Source: Antedon bifida (lineage: Eukaryota > Echinodermata > Crinoidea > Comatulida > Antedonidae). Taken from it: DNA of 64,000 bases. This document shows positions 36,393-50,200 of the stretch, piece by piece (positions within the stretch are counted from its first letter, which is position 1; each line of letters opens with the position of its first letter). The notes below the pieces were generated by a model, which was given only the letters and a program-made list of their open reading frames with translations, was not told the origin of the DNA and ran no database searches. The position numbers and the translations under genes were made by a program. The stretch spans positions 14,136,001 through 14,200,000 of the forward strand of contig OY727097.1 of assembly GCA_963402885.1 (NCBI GenBank), in the 5' to 3' direction.

Positions 36393-37890
36393 TAGCGACC
36401 CTTTAAGTACGGATATTTATTTTAGTAAATTTTCCTACCTTGATACAACAATAACTTAAATTCACTTATTTGAAAAAATGACTATGCCTAGATTATGCAT
36501 TCAATATTCGACAACAGTTTTTGACAACATACAATCTGTGGTAGCCCACAGTCTGAGCTTATCAGCATGGTTCACTTTATGAAGATTAACACTCATAATG
36601 TTAGTTTGCCAACGTTCTTTCCGTGCAACGCTAGATCATTATTAATACATTCGATGAATTTTTATTCTACTGACACCGAAGTATGATGTTATATCAGTTA
36701 CAACAACGTGGTACACACCATATTTACTGTCTGAAATTGTATCAATTCCAAACTATTCTTTAATTTCCAAACCAAGACCTGGTCGTATAGGAGGCATCGT
36801 CGCTATTTATGCCAATGGATTACTATTCGAATATGAAACGTGCTGAAAATATTGAAGTTCCACACCAGCTTAAAGTCATTTGGTATTATAGTTTTCTATA
36901 CTGCAGAGTTCCAACTAATTGACGGTTAGCATAACCCTACTTTATTTATACCATATTTAATTATTTAAGGTGGTTCTAGCTAGTCTAGGTCTAGCTACTA
37001 GGAGAAAAAGACGCTCTCTTTAGGTTTTCACTTAATGAGAAGTTAAATAATGTGTTCAAAATAAAAAAATGCCTAAACCTTAAAGGAGCAACCAACTGTT
37101 CAACCAATTGTCATTGTATTATATAGACATATTATATAGACATATTATTGTATCGACGTCATGGGATGGGGCTTACCTTTTAATAATAATTATACTGATA
37201 TTTTAAGTTTTACAACAGTTGTTTTTTTATTTGATAGATGGACAATGAACAATTATCGGGCAATCTCATTACTTAAAATATTTAGTAAACTTTTTACATC
37301 GGTACTTAACAACCGCCTTATAAATTTGGACTAATGATTATAATATTGTAATAGGCTTGGCATTTAATGTGAATTTTCTCGATGTTTTAACAAATTATTA
37401 TGACGGAATACAATCTTGTGTTAAAACTACTCAGAGATGCACTGAATTATTTAACTGTGAGAATGGCCTTATAGGCAAGGGTGTCTTTTTTCTCCCCAAT
37501 TATTTTCGTTTTATATAGGCCTAAACGATATTGTAAATCACTTTACTGCAAATCATATCCGTAGTATACAGATAAGCGATACCGAAATAACTACGCCGAC
37601 GATATCGTTCTATTGGCGGATACGCCCCATAAACTTCAGAAAATGTTATATGTCTGTAGATGTTTATTGCGACTTGTGGGACCTCGAGGTAAATCTAAAA
37701 AAAAAACAAAGGCCATGGTTTGCGAAATGGTGGAATTACAAAACAAACAGAAAGGTGGACATATAGAAACTGTCCCATTGAGATGGTTCCATACTATAAT
37801 TATTGTAGGCCTTAAGATCAGTTTAAGAGGTACGTGGTCTGTCGCAATAAACACTCTTGCAAACCAAGCCATTAAATGCCTTTAAAAAAT
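36393..37890 (+). mobile_element. Degenerate LINE with endonuclease and RT remnants
   Basis: Continues the macro-repeat LINE head. Endonuclease: SLISKPRPGRIGGIVAIYA near 36755-36820. RT pieces: NNYRAISLLKIFSKLFTSVL near 37246-37305, YDGIQSCVKTTQRCTELF near 37398-37452, and the catalytic YADDIVLLADTPHKLQ near 37583-37632. Near 37800 a later piece reads GLKISLRGTWSVAINTLANQ, typical of the RT-connecting region. Many stops and internal deletions; inactive. It ends about 200 bases before the SLC22 remnant. Confidence 0.72.
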
Positions 37891-38085
37891 AGTTATATTA
37901 ATAGAAATACAGTACTTATATAGACGTAGAAAAAAACAATATTTCATTTTTTCGACATTGATATGCATCTTATTAGCATTTTTTCTAATTTTGATTTATT
38001 ATTTTCTCAATTTATGATGGCGTCTTGGAATAAATTTGAAATCTGGTTGTCAAACTAACCGACTGCTTTATTCATTTGGCAATAG

Positions 38086-38737
38086 GTCAGTTGATGTTGG
38101 CATTTGTTCAACATCTGGTCGGATTGGGCACCACTTGCAATGTTAACATTCAGTGTATTAGCGATTTCATCTGGAGTACTTGTTTTACTTTTACCCGAAA
38201 CTGCCAATAGAAAGTTACCAGATACAATGGATGAAATTATACAACTTAAAAGTTTGAAGAGTTTGTTTACACAAGTTACACAAATATACACTGTATACCG
38301 CAGTCGTTGGTACATAATGGGTTCAATAAGATGTTTAATTTCTTATCAGAGCACGTATTAGGTGTGTGTAATTACAAAGTTAATATTTGCATCGCTTGTT
38401 GTCTGCGCATCTGCTAGAAAGCACATTTTACTTTGGTAGGCCTTTATGTGTGCGGTCTATCTAATTTAAGTTTAGACGTATGTTACAGAAATACGATAAC
38501 TTTTGAATACCATCGTCTGAACAAAAATGTTGAATCGTAAAATAGCTATTGCAATTTAAACTAACCGCGATCGTACCTTGGGTGTATTTGTGCATAATGC
38601 GAAAGCGAAACACGTGTTAATGCCTATTATTGATAATATTAAACGTTCTGTATTTTATCTTCAGATCTGTGACAACATCATCGTCAGCAGAATTAGAAGA
38701 GAAAGAAGCTATGACACAAACAACATTGATATCATGA
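38086..38737 (+). pseudogene. 3' end of an SLC22-type transporter gene, apparently frameshifted
   Basis: After an AATAG acceptor the sequence reads QLMLAFVQHL in one frame, then after one extra base SDWAPLAMLTFSVLAI, SSGVLVLLLPETANRKLPDT and MDEIIQLK in another. This is the last membrane helix and the LPET...LPDT tail of the SLC22 organic ion transporters (major facilitator superfamily). A second exon at 38665-38737 (acceptor CTTCAG) supplies SVTTSSSAELEEKEAMTQ and TTLIS, then TGA. The first exon lacks a clean GT donor near 38252, where one lost G would restore AG|GT. With the +1 shift this suggests a decaying copy; a sequencing error is the alternative. No upstream exons were found, and a LINE lies directly before it. 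Confidence 0.6.
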
Positions 38738-41031
38738 GAAAGGCTTGCCTACACTGACGTACCTTGAGAGACCTCCGTAAAAACAGTAGTTCTAAAAGAT
38801 AATCTAGTCTCATTAAAACCAATTGGGGTGATAAGGGTTATAGAACACAACTCTTACACTGATATACCTGTGTTTAAGATGTTTATTTGTACCAGTACTT
38901 CTATATATCCTGTAGAATACTAGTATAAGGTTTCCCAAACAAATGTAATGAAATCCTTATAATAGGTAACTAAACGCATTTCACCAATTGGTTGTATTTC
39001 ACAAGATCTAAGTTTAGATTTATTGCGAACGACCGGATAACATGAGAATAGGCCACGATTTGCCTTGGGCAAAATATATTATTAGAAAATGAAATTTCAA
39101 ATTTAATAAACAATTAATGATTATTAATGTCAAATATATTTTAATGTAACATAGTCAAATATATTTAAGAGAAATAGGAAACATATTATTTGGATAAAAA
39201 TTCCACAAAATAATTTATTTTATTTTATTAACCACCTTTAAAGATATATTGTCCACAAAAACATAAAAAAATTAGATTAATTGAAATATTAAATAAAAGA
39301 AGACTTTGAATAGCGCATTTCGTAGTTGTAATAAAGTTAATCACTACCGTAAAAAAATGTTTTCAGTTACAAAAAGACAAAATAAACAGTTTTAACTGTT
39401 TATTTTGTCTTTTTATAACTGAAAATATTTTTCAATTTTTCAATTTTTGACTGTTTATTTTGTCTTTTTTTTCCAGGGAAATGTATACTTTGTTCAATCC
39501 AATTTTTGGTCATAATGAATAATTATTTTGTGACATTAAAATAGCATATTCAACAAAAACATTAACACAAATATTTTTCAGGGAGACAATATATCTTTAA
39601 CGGGGATCACCCGTGCAGAAAAAAGAACTGATATTAAGGGGTCCTGTTAAGTCTTGATATGTGCAATGTACAAACAACCACATTTGTACAAACATGGCAC
39701 CCTCAAATATGCAAATTTGTTAAAATTCATAATCCACTAATATGTAAACATCACGCTACATGAGAATGCTAAGACAAAACAGAATATAAAGTGTGCCAAA
39801 ACGTGTATAATAAAATCATTATTTAAAATAGCATCTCTGAATTTAGGTTTAAATAAGTCAATGGAACTACAACTTCGGAGATCAATAGATAAAGAAATCA
39901 AATATTCGGCAGCCAGATAATCAAAATAAGATTCAACAATGTTGGTTGTACTGTAGATACAGGTTTTCTTTTATTTAAATGATATTTAACCTTGTTTAAT
40001 TAATTGCAATAATGATTATAAAGTACTGAAGTAGAAATAAAAGTGAGCGAATCTCACAAAATACTTAAACAAACTTCATACAACTATTTCTTCTTTTAAT
40101 CGAACTATTTATTATTACTAATTATTTACTAATTTAAATATATCCTGTTACATAACACTACAGTGTTTCAAATAGAACATCCACATGATGCTCGCTATTC
40201 ATTATGCTATACAATTTATTGTATTACTAATTGTATTATACATTTTATTATACAGTATAACATAATTCAGAAAATAGGATGTTAAATCTGGTTCACAATA
40301 TTTATAATATAAAATGTCTTAACTATAACATAACATTCAATTCTGTTGATTTCTTTATTGTTGACAACATATACAATTATTACGTATTTATTTCATTAAG
40401 TTTTGGATAATGCACTGTTCGAACCTAATGGTAACCGAGAATCAGGTGATCATGTGGGTGTTCCATACATTTAATACATTACAAATAATACTAAATTTAT
40501 TATAACTGAGTATTCAAATGAGAAGAAAGTAAAACCAACTTAATAAATGATTAAAATGCAACACCGACTATTTAATCTAATTTACGGTAGATATGGAATA
40601 AAACATTTACGACACAGTAAGATATATATATATATATATCCAACCTTAATAGTTCCATGCGTCATGATATTCAATAAGTGTTGTTAGTATCATGTCAAAA
40701 ACAGACACACGCAAATGAGAATCACTGTAACATAAGTCTGTAGTCTGCAGTTTACTGTTATGGTATTTCGCAACGGAAATGACAGTGTTCTTTTGCATCG
40801 GGACAGTAAACGAAAGAGGAGATTTCAATTTACAGAGTACAAATTGTTAAAACTTTTCAAAATAACTAAACCTCATAAACTAATATATGAGGCAACGGTG
40901 ATGACGTATGCTCTAAAATACGATTTGTGTTCGCAATACAAGTAGGTTCTATCGATTTATCCCACGATGATGCCTAGTCTTTTCTAATTGAAGCGGATGG
41001 TAGGGTTTCAACTTTACGATACTTAGGTGCC
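38738..41031. other. Intergenic AT-rich stretch between SLC22 remnant and ROCO stop
   Basis: Holds the TTAA MITE at 39238-39600 and a (TA)n run near 40624. The facing 3' ends of two genes converge here. Nothing else was recognised. Confidence 0.45.
39238..39600. mobile_element. MITE bounded by TTAA, second copy with perfect palindrome
   Basis: Ends TTAAAGATATATTGTC and its inverse. Inside, 39371-39414 is a perfect palindrome with 21-base arms and a 2-base centre. Same family as 33642-33976. Confidence 0.72.
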
Positions 41032-41285
41032 CTACATATCGTCAACTTTACGAGCTAAGTCATTTCTCTCTACGTTTCGGAGAGCGTCAGTTAGCAGTGA
41101 ACGCTTGGACTTTTTATGCCAAGCGCCTAACATGCTTACCATTGCTCCTTGTATGTTACCACGATTGTCATGTTCAAATTGATAAAGATTATCCGATGTA
41201 AAGCCCAGACATAATCCTAGCTGTTTCCATTCACTGCCCAGGTTTTTGGCTATATCGATTAATTCTCTGTCCGTTAAGCCTGAAT
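41032..41285 (-). CDS. C-terminal Death domain exon and stop codon
   Basis: The last exon encodes 83 residues and ends in TAG at 41034-41032. After a short linker it reads LTDRELIDIAKNLGSEWKQL, then GLCLGFTSDNLYQFE and, near the end, LLTDALRNVERNDLA. The spacing of the conserved Trp and Leu residues and the final helix fit the Death-domain fold used in apoptotic and innate immune adaptors and in DAPK1 and ankyrins. No polyadenylation signal is obvious in the first few hundred bases after the stop. Confidence 0.85.
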
Positions 41286-44200
41286 CTAAAAAAAATTTAA
41301 ATCAAATAAACATCTGAACAAAATGAAATGTAATCTATAAAGTTGTTTGACGGTTCAATGTTTTACTTTGTGCGACAAATATTGCATGATTCAGGTAAAA
41401 TTGACTATAACACACCGTCTGATAACAATAATACATCCTAGATAGTTTGCTAATTTCTAGTATTAAGTTTAAATTTTGTTTAGGTCTGTATATTATATAT
41501 CCAATATGCAGACAGTATTGTTTCGATCTTATTAGATCTCGTCAGTGCAGCTCAGGTTTCCCAATGATATCACATAAAAAATTATATGAGGTATATTTAA
41601 TAAAACTCATTTTATTGAATTTCAAAAATTGTGTTTATGTTTATCTTTTGTATTTACTATTTAATGAGAGAGGCATTTCAGTTTGGATGCATTTGTTGCT
41701 ACTGCTTGCATAAATGTATTATAGTAAATAAAACACTTATACTGATACTAAATCTAATCTCTAATAATTCTTCAACTATTCGCGACTTCCTTATTTCTGT
41801 ACAAAGATTTCTGAAAAGTTACATAAATGCCCTAATCGTAGAGACCATCTAAATCTAAATTTCTAATGTTTAGGTGTTGACGGGTCTAAACCGAACGAAT
41901 ACATTGCAATAATATGCATAATCCCCATTACATTTCCATCGATCAGCCTCAAAACAGATCAATAATATAGGAGGGCATGTACATCCTACGGGATGTTTGC
42001 ATTGTGTGTACCTATCTGAAAGAACAATTCGCACTTGATGCAAAAATTGGAACCAACTAACCTGTAGCCTGAGGAACATCATCTGGTGTATCTATGTAAA
42101 AGAATATAGGCCTGCGTATTAGTAAACATCTCAAAAACGAATTTATCATGAAAAAAATTGTAAGCCTTACAATAGAATTATTATTAATTTACTTTATAAA
42201 ACGTTTACATAACATTGTGGCTAGATCAGTATAAAACTCATATTATACTATAGTTGTTGTATTTTAGTTGTTGTTTAGTTTAGTGCAGTCAGAAAAAACC
42301 TTAACTAAGCCGAACCGAACATTTTTCTACATAGAAACAAGCAGCAAATCAATTAAGCGATAATGAACAAATAACGTTTGACGTATCTGATATTATACCT
42401 AACTAAATTCAACGGTCAAACGTCTTACGTTTTTTTAAACCCTATTTTTCACGTTTATTGAACTTGTGACTTTGTCTAGGATTACATATTTGATGTTATT
42501 GTATAAACAAATCACAGACCACATATATGTCTTTGATGGAAAGATATTATTTAAAGTTGTTTAATTGTTAATGTATATATTATATAGTGACTGGTGCATA
42601 CATATATATATATATATATACACTTGCACTGATGAAAGGCTAGTGTTGTCCGAAAGCTCTGCTAACTTTTCTGGCTGTTTTACTTCTCGTTTTGATTTAG
42701 CTTTTCGCTTTTATTTTGTATCTCCATTGAGATCCAGCCACTGATACCCACAGCATTGTCATTTTTTCAGTAATTTGCCTTTGGATTTATATATATACAC
42801 ACGTCTATTGAAATATTACCATTTGGGAAGTATCCACAGTATTTTTGTCAGCCAATAGCAATATATATACTTTTCCTAGTTATAACACTATATTTTACTG
42901 TAGTATCGCTAAACGTACCGCCAAAGAGTCGCTTGTAACGTGTAACATCCATACCATCTCTGTTGCATGGCAACATGTCATCCTGGAATTCTCCAAGAAT
43001 TTGCATATGCTTCTTTTCAGATGTCTCGCTACAATCACAGGGAATACATCTGTGGAAGGTAATCCCCCTCCTACCACCGTCTTTGGAATGTCCAAATGAC
43101 ATCTCAATCATTGACAACACCTTTCAAAAAGACAAGAAAAGAAACGCATTTGCCGACAACTGTTTATAAAATTAGGATGTGTATCGTTAGCAAAAGTTAT
43201 ACAAAATTGATTATTATCCCTTTTTAAAATGAAATAATTGTAGGTTTAACATTTTAACATGGACCTAATAAATACAATATGTTTACTTGTCGAGTACTTA
43301 CAAAAAAGCCTACAATATAATAGGTAAATCTTTCCTATGAAATAAACAAATAAATACATACCTCTTTACATGCTTCAGAAGAGGGTTCACATACTGTGTT
43401 TATTGTTTCCTTAATTGCCTTTCTACGTGTAATAGTTACCTAATATTTTAAAAGCATAGAGTATATTGTTATGTGCATAGCAAATGGAATAATATAGGCC
43501 TATACTTTATCTTGTCCAAAGCTGTGTAAGCTAAATGTGATTGTGGCAAAAACTATTGAAAGATTGTTTTTTTATAAGGCATATATCGTATTAAATCAAT
43601 AATCGGTATTGGTATTTGTTAGAACATAAAGTTATTTTTTCTGCGTTTTACATTATTTTTGTTCACCTTTGATAGTACAATTAATGACAGTAATAATGTT
43701 TTGAAGTTTCTCTGATGCTTATAAATATCTATGGAAGACAAAGGCGTATCACTGTGATTGCGTGCAATTGTGGAAAAGTGCTGATACCGCGCCGATGGTG
43801 CCGGAAAGTCGTAATACAATTTCAACAATTAGATGTTACTTGAATTACTGAAAATAATATATCATACCTTTAACAGGAACTTTCGCTCATTCTTCTTAGT
43901 CAAGAATTTGACAAGAGACAAGATCACGTGATGAAATTGGTCAAAGTAGAGTTCGGCATGATCATGCGTTAATACTGGGTCATCTCCGGTTTCCTTCTGA
44001 TATTTGTTTATGAACTCAATAACTAAATATGGAAACACTACGTCAGGCAAATATCCACAAAGGTCGTAATAGATACTGATAGCTTGGCTGTCATCAGGTA
44101 CAGATCTCACTTCACTGGATGGAGTATCAAAAGAAAGTCGCAGTGGCACAAAATACGATTGCTTGACATCTACTGATTCCTGAAATATTAATTGAAAATG

Positions 44201-47200
44201 TTAAAAAAATATAAGACGCCATTTAATTGAAATTGTACACACAATAATAAATGTAGTATGAATACAAAAATATGTAGTGCACTAAACCTAATTTGGTTAT
44301 TATTTTGATCGAAACAACTTGCAGCACACACACACATAAGCCAGGAAACATTATCAATCGGGTTAAAATATAATATCCATATACAAATGTTTGGTATGAT
44401 AATTATATAAAAGACAAAGATCTAGCTATTTCTGCCATTGTCAACCCAAATATCCAAGTTAGTTCGAGTCAAGTACAAACAACCCATACCGTTGCCGTGA
44501 CTTGACTAGTAGAGGTTATCTTCCTACAAATGAAACCAAGTCGAATCATTAACTCTACGAGGTATTGGAACTTCTCCATATCAATACCCTGCTCCTCCCA
44601 CAATTTGCGTAACAACGTTTCATCCAGTATGCCTTTGTTAAGGTTCCAAAAGGCTTCGCGGTACATACCTATCTAAAATAGAATGCAAAATAAATATTAT
44701 GGTATTTGTGTTTCTGATGGTGAAACGTAATAATACGTATTCTTTTTGATGGATAATTGGATCATCAGCAAAAAATATAAATAAAATATCAGTGTAAAAT
44801 TGAACTTGTAAATGGTAAGTTGATAAATAAAAGAAACCGTCGCAGGTTTGAGACGTTGTAGAGAAGAAGTACCAACCAACTACGAGCTATGAAGCTTACA
44901 TTTCATATGATATTTAAAATAGATGTCGAAATATTCTAAATGGAAGTTTATTAAGCCAAAAAACGAAACAGACATCTTAAGAGTTTACAGAAAGAGAGAA
45001 AGTAAACAGAGCAACCTTTTACATGGAGACAAATGAAAATAAAACTAAGTTGTTCACATTATCCTTCTTAAAGGAAAATGTCAGCCCGTACTATGAGGTA
45101 ACTTACTGGAAAGTCAGGTGGAATCACAGTGACAAACGCGGTGATAACTTTAACCAATTCCATAGGATCTACCACCACTTCGTCTTTTAATGATTCATTA
45201 TCAGGCATGTAGATGATGTCACCAAGATCATACAGGAAGTTAAGGAGGGACGACTGTTGATTTTCATCAAGAATTCCGCTTTTTCTTGCCAGTACTTTAA
45301 CCTGAAAAGTGTAAAGCAAAATACAAAAATCTAATTGTCTTTTCTTGCATCGTATCGGTCACCGTTATATTTTATTACAGATCTACGGTGTATGTACAAG
45401 ATTAAACCTGTGTTTGTGCCTAAGATGACAGTTACAAGATTCGAACCTGAGATAAAGCTAGCGTTCATTAGATAACTCAGATACTCTAATCGTTCGTCTT
45501 CGAAGAAGGTATATTATAAGCCTCATTGTTGTAATATGATATGGGACTACAGTATATAATTATCTACTATTACTGCAATAGTAAAAATGTGTAATACGAG
45601 CAGTTTTAAGGGTTTTTTTTCTTTTTAATATAAATACATAATTATAATGTACATTTTAAAAGAATTTTAACAATTTAAAACTGTATGTCAAAAAATGTAC
45701 CATTTTAAAATATTGATTGCACAATGTTAATGTAGTGGTACAATAATGGATACTTCTCTTCAAATTTACCTCATCTAAAGTACATATCAGCTTCTCCTTT
45801 CGTAGATTATATATTTCACATCGAAAGCGCATCCACTTCAACGGAATAATCTTTCTTAATTGGTTCATAAGCTTATTAATTTCTTTTTTAAGATCATCAA
45901 AGCTCTTATCAGTAGTTGCTTCGCTGTTCTCAACAGCAAACATTCGATGTACATGTTTTTGGTACGGTTTCCCTATCAGAGCTTCTTCAATCTTCTTTAA
46001 CAACTTCTTTGACTGAATTTTAAAAAAAACACAAACAAATCTGGTTGTATCATATTTAAAATTGTGAAGATTTATCAATATAAAATACCGTACAGGTTAT
46101 AAATGCAATATCATGTATTTGTTTGTGTATGGAACACCCACATTCATGGTGATCGACCAGAAAATGTTCATCATGTATAATGTGGCTTTATGAATGAAAC
46201 GCTAACATTGAATTAATTTCACAACAGTCCACATACATACAATGATTAACATTGGTTATATGCATTTTATGCATATAATAACCTACCTTATATATTGTCC
46301 CATTCCCTACAACGTTTTGTAAAATGAATGCATATTAAATGTACGTTTTATGGTAAATCATGATAAAAAGAGAGAAACATATTAAGTGCACTACCTAAGT
46401 AGATTGCGTCGAATGTCCTCTCGTGGACAGTCTTTAGGCCTAGCCTAGCTATGTTTTTTTTTTCTTTGCTGCATTAATTGGCTGCATTGATCGATCGAAA
46501 ATGGGTGAATTGCAGAAGAACAAGGCCATATACATGGCTGCAGTCGCGTGCTCAAGTTAGTGTTTACCGATTAACCGACCGACCGACCGACCGACATAAT
46601 GAGCTCTAGAGTTGCATTGCACGCGAATAAAAACGAAAATATCAATCCGATTTATAGCGGGCCACTTAGATTAAAATCGATTATAGAATCGACTTATTTT
46701 TTACATTTTTAACGGGTTAAAGATCAAAAAAGTTATCGCAATAGGGTCATATAGTATTTGTTTGTATATTAAATATAGTTTGTGACCTTAAATTAGATCT
46801 AAAAAACGTAGGGAATGGAATTTTAACAAATATTAAACTGGAAAACTCGTTAACCAGAATATAAAATGTAATAATAAACGTGAATGAAGTTAAAAAACCG
46901 ATTTCAACATTATGAATATAAATAAGAAAATAATTAACCATTTAAAATAATGTGTTATATTAGCCTAGATTTAAACCTAAAAAAATTTACTCTGGAATGT
47001 ATCTACTCACAAGTCACCGGTACCGGGTTTGATGTTTTATAATGTTTCATTTATATCAACAAATACAATTTCGAAGAAACTTCCTCGCGCCTTCTACCAT
47101 ATTTCTTTCACATTATTGAATTGGTGTTTAACGGTCATCGACTTTTAAATCGTTGGAAAGTGTACTAATACATGTTAGCTTATTGTTGAATGTTAAATAT

Positions 47201-50200
47201 TAACTAAAATAAATAAAAAACTTAAATTGTGTAGGAATCGAATATTGGAACCTAGGCCTAATGAATGGACATATCTATTAAAACAATTAATCCCAACATA
47301 ACGTAACATAATGGCAATATTTACTTTTGTTTTACATTTTGTTTATATGTGCATAAAATCAAAGTAATGTATCTAGACTTGAGTACGAATATAACATACC
47401 CTGTCATTTCGTTCCACTTCCGTGTCTCCAAGCTTTCCTTTGTGCGTACCCACAATAAGAATAACAGGCAAATTAACTTTCTCCTTTAAATTCTCAATAA
47501 CTTTCCGGCTATGAGAATAAACTGAGAGAATCGATGATAATATGAATTGGAGATTGGTCCAATGGTGTACACGTTTGCGCTAAACAATTTGAAATAAATA
47601 TATTTTTTTATAAACATATTATGACAAACAACATACATCTCAACATTTGTTTTTACAATTAAACAAATCAATAAATTATCTTGCAAGGGCGTACAGTATG
47701 ATGAAATACTGTACGTAAAGATTTAACAATACTTACCCCATTTGAATCCAAAACAATGGCAGGATCATTAAGGTCTTTACTTAAATCGAATACGACCAGA
47801 TACACTGCATTTAATGTCATAAGGAGCTAAATTTTAAAAACCATAAAAACAATTATATGTTGTAACATTAATTAATATATACAAATACTACATTTATATG
47901 CATTGAATGGGAAGAGTATTCCAATGATTTAATGATTCCATAGAGCAACAAATTAAATATGTTCTCATTTAACGAATACAAAACATTCTTTATTTTCTTA
48001 TACATGCATGGCATGTCCTAAAGTAAACGTTTTATTCCACTACGTTCATATTGAATCGAAAGTTTCGGCTATTGAAATCAATCAAGTTTCAATTACCTTT
48101 GATTTCTCATAATTTCAACCTGTTTATGTACATATATTCAACAATTTCTAATGGAAATTAAAGGGTGGATAAGAATACAAAACAAAAACTAACGCTTTTT
48201 AAACTTAAGGCAATTTATAGAGAACAATAATTCAATGCAGTCTCATAGGTCAACTTACACGAAGAATTCCATGGTAGATCGGCTGTCCTCCGTGATCCAT
48301 TATTTTAAACATGTTTTTCAAAGGAGACATCTCTGCTTCTTTTTCAAAAATATCCTGAATGATATCTTTATCCAGTTGATCACGTACATCAAATGACGCA
48401 TTTTCTGGAACGTCGCTTTTGGTCAAATTCAACTCTTTTAAATATAATTCAATAAATAGATAAATAAATAACGTTAAAATAAGCACTGTATTAGTATTGT
48501 CATCTCAAAATAATTATTATAATTAACTTAACAACATCACTTGCATTGACAACATCATCATTGTCAACAAAATCGTCAGCGTCGTTGTCATCATCATCGT
48601 CAATAGACTTTTAGATTTTCATGTCGATTATGTCAACTAATTCGATATGACGTCAGTTTATGGTATGGTATGGTATGGTATGGTGCCACATTATGAGAAC
48701 TTGTTCAGTGGAATTTTGTCGTTCGCTCTCATACATTCGTACGAGTGAACGTATAACTTCATAGCACTGCAAAGGTATACCAAAAACATGGCGGAGAATG
48801 ATCTCGTGATGATTTTCTGAGAATATATTAAAGTTCATTTCAATTAAATAATATTTGCAAACTGTGAATGAGTGATTTTTATAATTAGTGGATTTTTTAA
48901 GACGTTTTTTCATTAGTATTCACTCAACGATGTGCAATTATTTCACAATTGTAAATCAACAAACAAATTACACCTGTTTAAAACATTATTTAATTGTTAA
49001 AAACATTTTAGTAATGAATTTGAGAACATTGATATAAAAAAATACAATGTTATTAGCAAACTATGTATGTTAATGAAAAAGAAAATGTGTTAAAAGAGAA
49101 ATGTAAAAAAATGAATACAACATAATAATGTTTATATGTATATGGAAATAAAAGTGGGATGAACCCACGTAAGACAAAAACAAAACACACCTTCTTCAGT
49201 TGACTCATTGCTTTTCTGAAAAGCAAAAAAAAAATGTATGATATTGTAAATATCCAGCTAAATTACTTGAATTATTGTCTTTAGGTTGTCATTAGTTTTA
49301 AACTAAACAACACAAAGTTTTCTTTAAAATAATTGTACGCTTGAGCAATTTTAAGAAAATGTCAGGTGAATTGTTGATCCACTGTTCTATAAAAATATAA
49401 GAAAAAGAATATCTACCCAATCTGAATGTACAAAAGCTTAAAAATATTTTTGTTAAAAATAACTTAGGCCTACAACAAATTCATTTTTTTGCATTATATT
49501 TAGTTAAATATTAAGAAAAGACATTTCTGTATGTCCGAAAATGAATATGATTTCCTAATGTAAAATTGGCCAGAGGCTTTTCTTTATCAAATCTATTTTT
49601 ATCTATTTTTATTTATTTATTTAATTACACTCTTGTTTAAATTACAAGACCAGCCAATTCTGGCTCATGAATGAACAAGTAACAATAAACAAATGAAATC
49701 GAATAAACAAATGAAATGATCTACAGTATTATGAAAATGTCAGGGTAGTTGGTTAATCCAGTGATGTTTGCTTTTACTTCGTGTTCACATCGGATGACTT
49801 GTTTAGTACATAACTCCTTTCCCTTCATGAGCCCAGTGTGCAGGACCATTATAATCAGAACACTGTGGGACACTATATTAACACTACTTACTGTAGAAAC
49901 GGCTTCCGATGGAGCGCAATGATAGTAAAGTATCTTGCCTAAGCACTATGACACAGAAAATGTTCTCACATACAACAAGTCTGATATCACTTGCCATTAT
50001 ACCATATCGGTATCTGAAATGCCTTACTTCAGTGATGAGATCCAGTGTTAGTACGATACATCACCTTTTTATGTTTTCTAACTACCCCTAGCTGATATAA
50101 ATAATTTGCTTTTGTTAGTGTATACGTACATGTTCAAATGAAGCGGCAGTCTTAGACTCTTCTACTACAACCTCTTCTTTAACTTCTATCTTTCCTTTCA

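Larger units (their letters stand above)
13353..36740 (+). repeat. Array of five head-to-tail macro-repeat units
   Basis: The same ordered blocks recur in direct orientation. One landmark, AAGCGCCGTATAT, occurs near 13863, 17832, 28345 and 30333, and as AAGCGTCGTATAT near 20627. Others are CTATAGTCCTGAGTG, CAAAAACCTTTCCACGG, the LINE head ATAGCGTCCC, a 75-bp minisatellite, and a tail with TTTTCAATAAAGCAACGTGAG. Without later insertions a unit is about 2.5-3.5 kb. Units differ by deletions: unit 1 lacks the middle, unit 4 stops near 29190, and unit 5 runs on into a longer LINE. A partial copy also lies elsewhere, at 46385-46830, so the family is dispersed as well as tandem. Confidence 0.8.

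Noticed and set aside
42845-43169. Plus-strand frames around 42.9-43.1 kb
   Set aside because: Shadows of the minus-strand exon 43120-42919, which has proper splice sites and phase.
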